Positions 25,141-35,962 of a stretch of 64,000 nt of DNA are shown one piece after another. The notes beneath the pieces are model-generated. The model was given only the letters and a program-made list of their open reading frames with translations. It was not told where the DNA came from and did no database searches. The stretch comes from Scenedesmus sp. ARA3 (Eukaryota; Chlorophyta; Chlorophyceae; Sphaeropleales; Scenedesmaceae). Within the stretch, counting starts at the first letter, position 1, and every line of letters begins with the position of its first letter. Location of the stretch: NCBI GenBank assembly GCA_004335835.1, contig RWJK01000193.1:81504-145503 (forward strand). The letters are read 5' to 3'. A program made the position numbers and the translations under genes.

Positions 25141-26788
25141 GAACAGCATACCAGGCTTGACTCTTATGTTGCAACTTGCGCGGAATGTGAGCAGGCATAC
25201 CTTGCTGGAGGGTGTGACAGCTGCCACATCAGCGTAGTTTTCTGTCGAGGTACGTAGGAGGCCCTGCAAATTGCATGTAAAGCACACATTGTTGCTGGAA
25301 TCATACTGGAGCTTTGCATGCACATGCCAGCTGTCCAATTGCAGTGCAAACTGTGGGAACCTTGCTGCTGACAGCAGGGCCTGAAAACGATGCGTCAGCA
25401 CGCTGATGCTCTGCTTGCTGCTCAAGTTGCCATGGCTTGCGTGTCACAAGCATCATGAAGCGTCCTTGCAGCTCACCTCTGTTTGGCGGGAGCAACTGTT
25501 GTTGTTTCCCGCCTTTGCCCACCTGGCAATGAAGTTATTATCTTTACAATAAAAACAAATGTTTAAGGGCATTTGATGTTTTCATTGGCAGTGCCGAGCG
25601 CATGCGGCGAACGCCACACTTAGAACCTGTGCATCACCGTATGCATCGTCAGGCTCGAGCTCCCGATACATCATGCGTTTGACTGCGTCCTCCCCTCGAT
25701 GTGATTAAGCTCACCTTGACAAGTTGCATCACAACAAGCAGCAGTGTACATGCATGGGAGTTGAAGTGCTCTTGCAGCAGTCGTTGTGCAGTACTGCTTG
25801 CAAGCCCATGCCTCATCTAAATGCACACATGCATGCCTGCAACAGTTACCATACGCTTGTTGTGCGGGTGTGCCTAGGCATAAACGGTTCCAGCTCAGCC
25901 TGACATGGCACTGGTACCGCTGCATGCTGCTCTGTTCAGAGCTCTGATCATGCTGCTCAAGCACGTGATCGGGCACAGCATTCATCTTACTGCAAACGGT
26001 TATGTTGACATACCATCAGGGCACAAGCAACTGCCATTGCAACTGCCAGGTCTGGCAGTGCACTGCCATGATCATGGCTGCTTCAACTTCAGACTCTAGT
26101 GCTGCTGCTCCTACTTGAAAACTTGTTGTCACCAAGGATTCTCGCAACAGTTACAAGCAGCATGCCAAGTTTATGGCGACTGCAACAAGCCATGATGACG
26201 GTTATATGTACAGCAAAGTCAACCTGCACACATCATGCTGCTCCACATCCATGCACCACTCATGCTCTGTTGATGTAATTGTACACCAGTGGGCTCACAC
26301 TGAAGTTGTTAAGACATGCGCACCATGCCACCAGCCGCTTGCAGGGCAGATCTCAGCAGCATCCGTTACTGCAGATGCACCGTGGTTGCACTACAGCATA
26401 TGCACAGCATCCGCCTTCCGAGCGCCGCAACAAGCCTGCTTCAATAGACATCCGGCAGCACACGCGCCTCAGCTGTAGCACCATCAAATCAGCCTCTGAA
26501 CCCTCACAACACAATGCCCCAATGCATTCACAAGAGCCTATAGAACAGTGTTATTCACACTGTTATTTGAGCAGCATGCGCACACCCAATACTCGCACTC
26601 GCACAACACAGGGATTTTTGCCTGGCAGCGCAGCAGCACATGCCCGACTCCTGAGCTACATACACACTCCATTGCAGCAAAGCACACACTGAGAATACAG
26701 TTCACACTCTGCTCAAAGAGACCAGCAACAGCCTCTTGCATAGCATGCACACAATGAACTAGAGCAGGCCAGCACAAATAACACACAC

Positions 26789-26880
26789 TTCAAGAGCTGC
26801 TTCTCCCTTCACCTCATGTTGTGTTGGTACAGCAGCAGCTGCTTCTCCCTTCACCTCATGTTGTGTTGGGACAGCAGCAG
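26789..26880. repeat. Two-copy direct tandem repeat of about 42 nt
   Basis: The unit AGCTGCTTCTCCCTTCACCT plus CATGTTGTGTTGG occurs twice, almost identically, in the intergenic region. Confidence 0.85.
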
Positions 26881-28748
26881 CTGCCAGCACAAGTGTGCCT
26901 GTGGCAGCGCAGCTGGCTACACGCACTGGTGCAACCTCTCTCCCCTGCACACTACATACGTGGCGACAGCTCACACAACATCAATAACCTGCCGGGGCCA
27001 GCTGTGCGCTGTCGGGTTGGCAGTGTGGAGCAGCATATCAGCTGCAACTCTGCTGCTGGGCGGGCATGCGCACGAAACCAGCAGCAGCTGAGCGGCTGAT
27101 GTGTACGTGAGTTGGGCTGCCGCAGCTGAGAAGCACTTACACGCCGGCTTTACTAGCAGTTCTGCAAACACAGGCTCAATCCCGCATGACACACACAACC
27201 CCAAGCAATTCACTGCAAAATACTCGAAGTCTCTCCCAGAAGCTCTGCCGGGGCCTCTCCTCGCATCTCACACCTCGCCAAATCACATCTGCACACACCC
27301 TTGAACCGCACAACATCTGACAGGTGATACACTAGCAGCAGTGCACCAAGCACCACTGCTGCTAGCCTTGCACGGTCAGCAACCAACCACGTGCAGTTCA
27401 CTTATCCCACTGCATCACAGCAGCAGCCGCTAGAGACACGAAGCACCACCGGACCACCAGACAAGATGTGTGCACGCATGCATAGGAGGCACACCAAGTT
27501 GCATGACCAGAACTGGCATTAGGGGCGGGCAGTTGGCAGCTGACTGAAGGGTGGTGCATGCAACAGTGCAGCCCTGCAGTACGGCGCCTACTCAAAAGCA
27601 GTGCAGGAGTGTGCAAACTGAACAGCACGAGCAAGTCTCTGTCAACGACACACGTGAACAAACCGGTGAACTGAGGGACCAAGGATAGGTAGGAGACCAG
27701 AGCCACCAACGAGCTAAACAACCAAGGTATTTGCATGCACGATGAACACCCTCGACAGGCCAACCGACGCTGCACTGCTGCTCTGGGATATGCTCTCAAG
27801 CTGTCTTCACAGCTCAACAATATTAGATATCTGCCAAACACCCCTGTTGTACAACGCCAAAGCTGCCACGCTGGCAACTCTGACAAGCCCTCCCCAAGCA
27901 AACAGTGCTTCCGCTGCTGCTACTGCACCACATGCCGCACAAACCCCTGTACAGCAGAAGTTTGGCAGGCAGTGCACAGGGCACTTGGCGATGCATTGTA
28001 GCTCGACAAAGGTAGCTGTGTATCTACCACCATAGCAGCTGCCAGTGCTGCAGCGTCCTCGAACGCGCAGCAGCGGAGCAAAGCACCGGGCGTCACCAAC
28101 ATATACGAGGAAGAAGCTTGACGTCTGAATCAACATATGCACTTTGCAAGACAGTCCTGCTGAAAGAGGCATGCGAACTGCAACCCAGGGCCAGCGTCAA
28201 CAGCTACACTCAACACACAACTGCACAAACCAACCTCATTGATCAACAGCAAACAGCTCGCAACTCTGACACGACCACAGGTCTATCCAAACTCAGCGGA
28301 CCGGCCTGCTTCAACAACCTCTCGGGACCGATAGCAACACAATGTGGTTCATGTTGAGGCAAACCCATAACCATCAGCATAGCAACAGCCGCGCTCCTGG
28401 CTGCTACGTGCTAACCAAACAAACTTGACGACACATCTACTGCATTAGATGCTCAACAATGATCAGGTTCTGATTCTGCTGAGCTTGCTGCAGCATGCTT
28501 GCTGGCAGTGCCCCGCTACCAGGCTGCCAACAGACAGCCACGAACTGGCATCTCACAGGTCATACCTGCCGCCATTGCAGCGACAGCATCAACACGGAGA
28601 CAACACAGGCTCACGATCCATGTGGAAACCCTTATGCCTTGAGCATGCCAGCTGCAAGTGGCAGCGGCATACAACGGCAATAAGGCTGGCCAGGTGTATC
28701 GACATTCCTTCTTCTCCAACACAACCGCTCGCCTGGCTAGCAGCTGCT

Positions 28749-29069
28749 TCATGCTGCTGCGACAGCAGCGCTGGCAGCCACCTGCTGCTGCAGCACCTCC
28801 TGCAGCTGCTTCCTCTCAGAGGACTTCTCCAGCCTGCACACCTCCTTGCCGCCCTTGTACACAACAAGTGTAGGCAGCCGCTCCAGACCCAGCTCATTGC
28901 TGAGTGCTGTGCAGGCATCGCTGCTGTCCACATCCATCACAGCAAAGGGGATGCTGCCGGCGCTGCTGCGCGCTGCTTCGTAGATACGCGAGTAGGAGCG
29001 CACGCAGGGCGGTGCGGCATGCATGTGGAACGCCACCACGCTCACATCAGCGCTGGACCTGCAGGGAGT

Positions 29070-29119
<50 letters not shown>

Positions 29120-31055
29120 ACAACAGGGTAAGCAGCCATGCTGTACCATGCAGAGCCTCTCCAACTGCTGAGTGGTGTTGCACTGCAGGCACATTGTCAG
29201 GAGGTGGCGGCCGTGCATAGCTGAAACACAGGCCTCCGATCTGCAAGTTCGCAATAGCTTTCACCGCCTCAGCACTGCAAGCACTCGAGCTGCTGCCACT
29301 CACGTGTGTGCCTCCAGCTGCTCCTTGCTGGTCAGCTGAGGCAGCAGCTGGCTGGGTGCAGCACCCGCAGCATCTACATCTCCAAAGTACAGCAGCGCTG
29401 CAGCAAGAAAGGCAGCGCACATCCACAGCAGACGCAGGCGGGTCAGTATGCAAATCCTGCAAGCTGCAGCTGCTGGCCACCCCACCACACAGGCTCTGCA
29501 GGATGCCGCAAATGCGCACAGCATTACAGGCTGCTTGAAGCAGAACATAATATACAGCAGCAGCAACACATCAAGGTGTTCGAGCAACTTTACTCTTTTT
29601 GCACATCTCGACAAACTCACCTGCGGGCAGCTCTGCCTCCACCTTGTTTCCCACCAGCTGCAGCACCTGCCGCCCACTGCCAGGCTCAACGAGCAGCACA
29701 GACAGCGGCCCACCCACACCCAGCCGCCTGCACAGCGCCTTAGCCCTGGGCGCATCACTCTGCAGGCTCAGGAACCTTAGCCTGCTGCTGCTGTACTGTC
29801 CTGCAAGCTGCTGGTACCACTGGTGCACTGGGCTGTCCAACTGGCAGGCCTGGCTGCTGCTGGAGACGGCAGCAGCAGCGACAACGCTGCTGCTGCTGCC
29901 GCGGAGACTTGCAGGAGCGAAGTCGTATGCGGATGTGAAGGTGGCTGGTGTAGCTGGGCCTGCACTGCCGAGGAGGCTAAAGCTGGAGAGCAGCTCAGGG
30001 TGTGGCGCGTAGGTGTTGAGTGCTGTTGGTAGGGAGTTGTTGGTCTGGAAGCGCAGCGTGGGGTCCACGCGGCTGCTGCTGCGCATCTGTGGGGAGAAGG
30101 GGAGAAAGGAGCAGGAGAAGCAGCAGCGGAGCAGCAGGACGTGTGGTGAGGGATGAGTGGAGGATGCGTGTCTTGTCAACAACGTGTACTGGGCGCAACG
30201 TAACACCAGTGAACTGCATCTGCCAAGTAAAGGCGTCACAAACATAAACAATCGCTGCAACAGCATCTCCCAACTGCAGCAGGCTCGTGACAGGTGCACA
30301 GGCGTCCTGCAAGAACACTGCACCTGCTGAGCAGCATGCACTCACCAAGCTCTGAGCTGCCTCCACCTTGACCACCAGCAGCTGCTGGTGTGCTGCTGCT
30401 GCTGCCAGCTCACGCTCCCAGTCACTCTCACAGTAGATCGACACCATCGCAGGCCCTGCAGCAGCAGCAGCAGCACTGCTACTGCTGCTGCTGCGCTTGG
30501 CGCTGGATGACTTGCTGCTGCTGCTGATGGCACCACTGCTGCTGGCCTTGCTGCTGCTGCCGCTGCTGCTGCTGACACCTGCTGGTGCAAGGATGAGGCC
30601 GTTCAGCGCACGGTCAAGTGCAGCGAGGGAGTTCAGGCCACCCTGGCTACCCCAGAGAGGGTCCTCATCATCGCTGCCGCTGGCGCTGCTGCTGCTGCTG
30701 TCATAGCCTGTGTGCAGGCTGTCTGTTACTGTTGGTGCCTCAAGTGCCAGTGCCAGGGAGGCCACCACAGGCTCTCCTGCAAGCCTGCTGCTGCTGAAGG
30801 TGCTGCTGCTGGCAGGTGCTGCGATGGTGTTGCTGCACGACTCGCCAAGTGAGATGGTCACCAGCGGTGAGGCTGGCAGCGCAGGTGAGCTGTCGCCTGG
30901 CAGAGCAACCGCAGGTGGCAGCAGCACTGGCACTGCAGCTGCTGGCTGCTGTGGCGCTGCCGGGGGAGGGTTGAGCACCGGTGCAACAGGTGTGCGCAGG
31001 AAGGAGGTCCTGATGTCTGCGGGAGAGGCAAAGGCGGCGTGTGACAGCGTGTCCA
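28749..31055 (-). CDS. CDSP32-like double-thioredoxin protein, 5' end unresolved
   Basis: Exons: about 31055-30346 (5' limit open), 30086-29621, 29397-29304 and 29058-28749. The last four junctions agree in phase, giving about 526 residues from the open start. CDSP32 is a plastid stress protein with two thioredoxin modules. Here the first module includes SIYCESDWERELA and RFLSLQSDAPRAKALCRRLG. The linker LLYFGDVDAAG matches the family's YYGD element. The second module runs SADVSVVAFHMHAAPPCVRS to RLPTLVVYKGGKEVCRLE. The second active site reads APPC where thioredoxins have CGPC, so the nucleophilic Cys is missing. A long Ser-rich low-complexity segment precedes module 1. No ATG is convincing: the frame opens after a TGA near 31060, and an acceptor-like site also lies near 31021. 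A short upstream coding exon is likely. Confidence 0.78.
29071..29117. repeat. (CAG)n tract, CTG on the gene strand, in a CDSP32-like intron
   Basis: About sixteen triplets lie a few bases upstream (gene sense) of the acceptor at 29059. Confidence 0.85.
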
Positions 31056-32068
31056 CTGCTCACAGGGTGTCCAACATTTCTACATGATGTCAACAGACAC
31101 AACTGATGCATGCATACGTGGGCGCTGTAGTATGTTGTAGGCCAAGACTAAAACGTAAAGACTGTTGAAGATGGACACAAAAAGCTTTGGAAATGTGTGG
31201 TTTCGACCCGTTTCGACCACCAGCTGGCTGAGTGGCGCGCAAAGTGCGGAACCACCGTTTTGCCGTCAGGTTACAAAAGCCAGCACATAGGCATGCTAAT
31301 ACCTTCTACTGCTGTATTAAAGCTTTTCAACAGCAGCATGTGCACAGATAGACAACACTGGCAAATATGTGGTGGCCAACGGGAAGAGACGTGCTGGCAA
31401 ATCTCAAGAGGCGCAAGGGTGCATGTAAATGTCAACGAGCATTTTAATCAAACATACCTCGCTTCTTAACCACCCGTTTGTGGTTGGGCGTCTTCTGCTG
31501 CGTCCGCTTGACAGCACCAGGATGCTTAGCTGTTGTCTGCACACAGTGTTTCCTCAACATGGCAGATCTAGAGATCCCGTTCATGTTGGCTGGCTGGATA
31601 GAGATACGAGGCTATGCTTGAAGCGAGGGTTGTTTGTGTTGTGTGTGAAGCTCGCGCTGGGAGTCGCAGTCCGCAAGATGAATCTGCTCGACAACTTGGA
31701 GCTTTGCAGGTTGCTCTCGCTTGTGGTCTTAACGAACTGTGTGAACGACCTGTCCTAGTGGAGGGCCAACCCACCTACAAATATAACTACTAAAATGTCA
31801 TGATGTGTCAGGCTACTTGCTTATCAGACTTGCTAGTACGAATACGCGTATGAAATTTACTTAGACGATTATGTGTTTCATCTGCAGGTGTCTCTGACGA
31901 CAGCTGGGTACCGCCAAGTCGCACAACGCACCATTATCTAGCTCAGCAGCTTTTGATTGTTGTAGATTTGCAGGTTATTGATTGTCGATAAAAGTAAACT
32001 GTACGGCAGTAGGTGCTGGCATAGATCGGCTGCAGTAGCAGCAGCAGCAGCAGCAGCAGCAGCAGGGC
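31056..32068. promoter_or_regulatory. Divergent region, CDSP32-like gene / LIP2
   Basis: About 1 kb between outward-facing genes. It should contain the missing 5' exon or UTR of the CDSP32-like gene and both promoters. A (CAG) run at about 32037-32063 ends just before the LIP2 ATG. No other structure was recognised. Confidence 0.45.
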
Positions 32069-34554
32069 ATGCTGCGCAGCAGCGCCAGCAGCAGCACCTC
32101 CGCTTCGCACATGCACTGTCACAACAGGCGTGCTGCGACGCCGTCGCTGAACACGAGGGCAAATGGCGCCGGTGTCAAAGATGGACAGTGCTTGACAAGG
32201 CGGCATCGTGTCAGCTGTGCAGCAACTCAGCAGCCTGCCCTGCTTTATGATTTCCATGACCAGCTGGTGCCGTATGACCAGGTGCAAACGGTGAAGAAGC
32301 TGTAGCAGAAAGAGAGCATTTGTTATGTACGTCATGGTTGAATGTGCTTGCGGCATTCAGCAGCAATTTGCGCCCCTGAACGCCGCCCTCTGTCTACCCG
32401 CTTCACCTGCGCATGCACACACAGCACACCCAGCAGCATGAGATTATGGGTTTGCACTTGTTATCGCAAGGCAGCACTTTCGTGCGATAACAGCGCTGTT
32501 GTTGCATCCGCAACAACAGCGCTGTTATCTCTCTGTTGCATCCGCAACAGAGACGTTGGTTGTTCACTGTTGCTTAGCAACTTGCAGTCAAAGCGACATG
32601 CTCTCGCCAAAACAGCCGATTCCGCCTCGCTAGTTGGTGCATGCAGCGCAGGTATCACCGCCATCTCTCTGAATCAACTACTGCTCTGCGCAACTTCTGA
32701 TGTTGCTGCAGGCTTGGGCATGGCAGAAGCAGCGCGTGGCAGAGCTGTGCACTGCAGCAACAGCAGACAGGCGGGACACAATCTTCCTGCTGCAGGTGCG
32801 GCTTGAACAGCAGCAGCAGCAGCAGCAGCAGAAAAAGCTCTCATGTGCAAGCTGCTGCTGTAGCATCGCACACCAGCATTACAGCAAGCATGCGTGTTTG
32901 TTGTTGCACTGCAGCTGCATGCAGCATCAGCCACAGCCACTGCCTCGCCTCAGCGGGCTTGCAGGCAGCATTCCCTTTTCCCAACAAACATTAGCGCATC
33001 ACATATATGCTAATCGCCTGCTTGCATTACACCTGTACCATCTGTGTTCTATGTCACATTGTGGCTGCAGCACCCCCCGGTCTACACGCTGGGCGCAGGC
33101 AGCAGCGAGGCGCATGTCAAGTTTGACCTGCAGCAGCCGCCCCACCCGCTGTACCGCACGGAGCGCGGCGGGGAGGTCACCTACCACGGCCCGGGACAGG
33201 TGCGGGTGTGGCAGCGGCGGCAGCAGCAGCAACAGTGGTAGGGTTGTTTTCAGCTGCAGTTTTGAGTAGCCTTGGCTTGGTTGAAGCAGCGATGGATGCG
33301 ACCTCACCAGCACCTGGTGGGTGATGGTACGCTGCAGGCTGCAGTTCTGCCATTCACAACTGTGTCTGTTTGCGTATGCATCCGACCTGGGGCTGTGTTG
33401 TGCCCGCTACCTGGTGTGCTGCTGGGTTGCAGCTGGTGATGTACCCCATTCTAGACCTGACGCGCCACCAGCAAGACCTGCACTGGTACCTGCGCGGCCT
33501 TGAAGAAGTAGTGGTGCGGGCGCTGGCTGACACCTCAGGGCTGCAGGGGCAGCGCATAGAGGTGAGGCGAAGCCACTATGATCAATTGCAAGCTGGCATG
33601 CTCAGCTGGCAGCAGCAGCAGCAGTAGCATCAGCGCCACAGGATTGCTGGGGCAGGTGCCCTTTGGCCTGAGTACTGGCACAGCACATGCCCTTTGGCCT
33701 GAGTACTGGCACAGCACATGCCCACTTGCTCATCATGATGTGCAACTTGAACAGCACATCTACTGGATGTGCACTCTCATATCATGTCCCCTGGATGTGT
33801 TGTTTTCTGCTTGTCACAGGGCCTCACAGGCGTGTGGGTTGACGGCCACAAGCTGGCAGCCATTGGCGTGCGGGCCCGCAAGTGGGTCACCTACCACGGC
33901 CTCGCACTGAACGTTGCCACCGCCTTGGGCCCCTTCAAGCACATCACGCCCTGCGGCATCGCAGACAGGCCTGTTGGCAGCGTGAAGACAGCACTGGCGA
34001 GACCACCAGCAGCAGCAGCAGCAGCCGACAGTGAGGCCCACGGCAGCAGCAACAGCAGCAGCATACATGGCACGCCGCAGCAGCAGCAGCAGGAGGATCT
34101 GTATGCTGTCAGCAGCGAACCACTCATTGTAGAGTACAGGTGGGGCGGCCTGTCACTGTGGGGCAGCATGTTTTTTTGGCAGCGCAGCGTGTTTCGTTCA
34201 GCACTGCTGCTTGTTGAGGCCTCTTGCAATGCTGGAATGTTAGGTGCAGCTGTGCAATGACCTTGTTTGGCAGACCGCTACTCCACCCTGCTGCATGCTG
34301 CAACCAACCGTGCTTGAGCTCTGTGGTTGATGCCAAGCGATCAACTTGGTGCAAATGATCAACATGTGGCACCTGGCTTGTGCTGCTGCAGGTATGCTCT
34401 GCTGGAAGCGCTGGAGGAGGTCTTTGGCCTGCAGCTGCAGCCAGCAAGCCAACAGCAGATGCAGCAGCTGCTGAAGTCCAGCAGCAGCAGCAGCAGCAGC
34501 AGCAATGGCGCTGATAGTGTGCCATCAAGGACAGGAGCTGTGGCGGTAGCGTAG
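32069..34554 (+). CDS. LIP2: Octanoyltransferase (LipB/LIP2)
   Basis: Six exons: 32069-32281, 32712-32795, 33071-33199, 33433-33561, 33820-34139 and 34392-34554. All phases agree and the product is about 345 residues. The enzyme moves octanoyl from acyl carrier protein to lipoyl-dependent enzymes. Family motifs are all present: [71 protein letters not shown] and the catalytic-Cys segment [13 protein letters not shown]. The Lys of GHKLAAIG is kept. About 65 N-terminal residues form an organelle-targeting-like leader; plastid versus mitochondrion is undecided. The stretch between the core and [19 protein letters not shown] is an Ala/Gln/Ser insertion, and the C-terminus has a poly-Ser run. Stop is TAG. 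Confidence 0.95.
32461..32553. other. Nested perfect hairpins in LIP2 intron 1
   Basis: A perfect 20-bp stem (32486-32505 with 32510-32529) has the 4-nt loop ATCC. Right after it, a perfect 10-bp stem (32530-32539 with 32544-32553) has the same ATCC loop. Just before it, TTATCGCA (32461-32468) pairs with TGCGATAA (32483-32490). AACAGCGCTGTT within the large stem is itself a palindrome and occurs twice. Confidence 0.9.
33657..33718. repeat. 31-nt perfect tandem duplication in LIP2 intron 4
   Basis: Units 33657-33687 and 33688-33718 (containing CCTTTGGCCTGAGTACTGG) are identical. Confidence 0.92.
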
Positions 34555-34703
34555 ACCTTGATCGTGCGGCTGCACTCGTGACGGGCCAGCCTCGCAGTGC
34601 GCAGCTCTGTAGCATCATGGCGGCGTGGTTAGTGCCTGGTTGCCGCAAGTTGCAGCAGCACTGCAGTTGTGCTGCGCTTGTTCTACAAAGCTTATGTTGA
34701 TCT

Positions 34704-34708
34704 TGTAA
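34704..34708 (+). promoter_or_regulatory. TGTAA, possible polyadenylation signal of LIP2
   Basis: TGTAA is the usual green-algal polyadenylation signal. This one lies about 150 nt after the LIP2 stop. A pentamer can occur by chance. Confidence 0.35.
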
Positions 34709-34870
34709 ACCATTTGTTCGCCAGGGGTGCAAGCACCCAGGCCTGGCTGGAGTAATCTGTCATGCCTTTGTCACACAAACATATGCAGCAGAAGAAGTGG
34801 GCATTGGCTGCTTCGCCTGGTGTGTACCATCATATCTTTGTGCTCACTTGCAAAAACCGCAGTAAGACGT

Positions 34871-35031
34871 ATCTAGATATAACATGAGAGATTTGGTGCT
34901 CAAGGGTGTGCAGTGTGTTTTACGGTGCTCACTCTCCTTTTCTGGTCTCAGACCTGTGTTCAACCTGTTGTGGCTCATACCATCCAAGATGGTGCCAGGA
35001 CCCACATGTAACTATCCTCTCTCAAAAAATA
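34871..35031 (+). repeat. Dispersed repeat, copy 1
   Basis: Shares blocks with 54326-54478 in the same order and orientation: GATATAACATGAG, CAACCTGTTGTGGCTCATAC and a block from GATGGTGCCAGGA to ATCCTCTCTCA. Material between blocks differs. A non-autonomous mobile element is possible, but no terminal repeat was identified. Confidence 0.75.
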
Positions 35032-35962
35032 AACTTCAACACGACCCATGGAAGTCGAGTGTGTGCCTGGGTCAAAGGACCAATGTACTGTAGGGTTTAG
35101 GGTCTTGCCGTGCACCCTGCAGGATGCACTGCTCTGATGAGTGTGGCTGAGCAGTAATGTGCCTGGACTGTATCGTGCAAATGGAGCATGGCCATTACTA
35201 ATAGTACGCGCCTTTGATGTAATTGCACTTTCCCGTATTCTGGTGTGGCTCATTAGTGTGGTTCACTGGCCTGGCACTGAACTGCAGCTGCGTATCAGCG
35301 CTGGCCGCACCTGGCACTGCCAGTGGCACTATGTCTGCTGCTGCCTTCTGCGGGAAGTGGCTTCCACATGCCGTGGGTGGCTGGGCCACCTGAGTCGCGT
35401 GCAGCTGAGGGCTAGCCAAGCGCTTGGCAGACACATCATGTCATGAACATGTGCATGCTGCACGGATGAGGGCATCATATGATGGCCTGGGGAGCCGTCT
35501 AGCTATGTGAGTATGCATGCTGTTGCGTTATGCTTATGCTTGTAATGAATGCAACCAGCAACTTTCTTTACATTGTATTTAGGGTGACATGATTGTGTTC
35601 ACACAAGACGCAGCAGGAAACCATCTGGCGTTCAACTCTTGATACTGGCATCCACGTAAGCCGCCAACAACTTTAAACAGCCCAACATCAAAGCTGCAAC
35701 AGCCACTGCAGCTGCTCCTGCACTCGTTGTAGGCCCGCTGCTTCACAATAGCGTGGAGGAACTGCTTTTCTTAACAGGGTGATTGTCCATCAACATCACC
35801 AAGTGAGTAGCTGATTGATCAGCTTGGATATCCAAGCAAGGATCACAAGCTGAAGCCACTGTTCAGTCGGCAGTGCCGACTGTTGAACTGCCTCAACCTC
35901 CATTTGAGCCACAGCGACAAAGTACAACAATGCCTGTTGCCAACCATCGGTAGTACCGATCG

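Larger units (their letters stand above)
24399..28748. other. Convergent intergenic region, no confident gene
   Basis: About 4.3 kb lie between the 3' ends of the helicase (plus) and the CDSP32-like gene (minus). It contains a minisatellite (24750-25140) and a short duplication (26789-26880). Some minus-strand frames around 27210-28170 encode hydrophobic stretches. I could not connect them by convincing splice sites or match a family, so no gene is called. Confidence 0.45.
34555..35962. other. Convergent intergenic region, LIP2 / MYND gene
   Basis: This contains both 3' flanks and one copy of a dispersed repeat at 34871-35031. I see no coding exon. Confidence 0.45.

Noticed and set aside
24643..25240. 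Open frames through the 24.7-25.1 kb repeat on both strands
   Set aside because: Produced by the CACACTGTGCCAAGC minisatellite; peptide repeats only, with no start or splice context.
27398..28172. Possible minus-strand membrane-protein exons
   Set aside because: Some hydrophobic stretches, but no recognisable family, Cys-rich remainder and no consistent splice sites.
32486..32553. microRNA precursor or intrinsic terminator
   Set aside because: The stems are perfect but only 20 and 10 bp with 4-nt loops, too short for a usual plant or algal microRNA hairpin. A bacterial terminator makes no sense in a nuclear intron.
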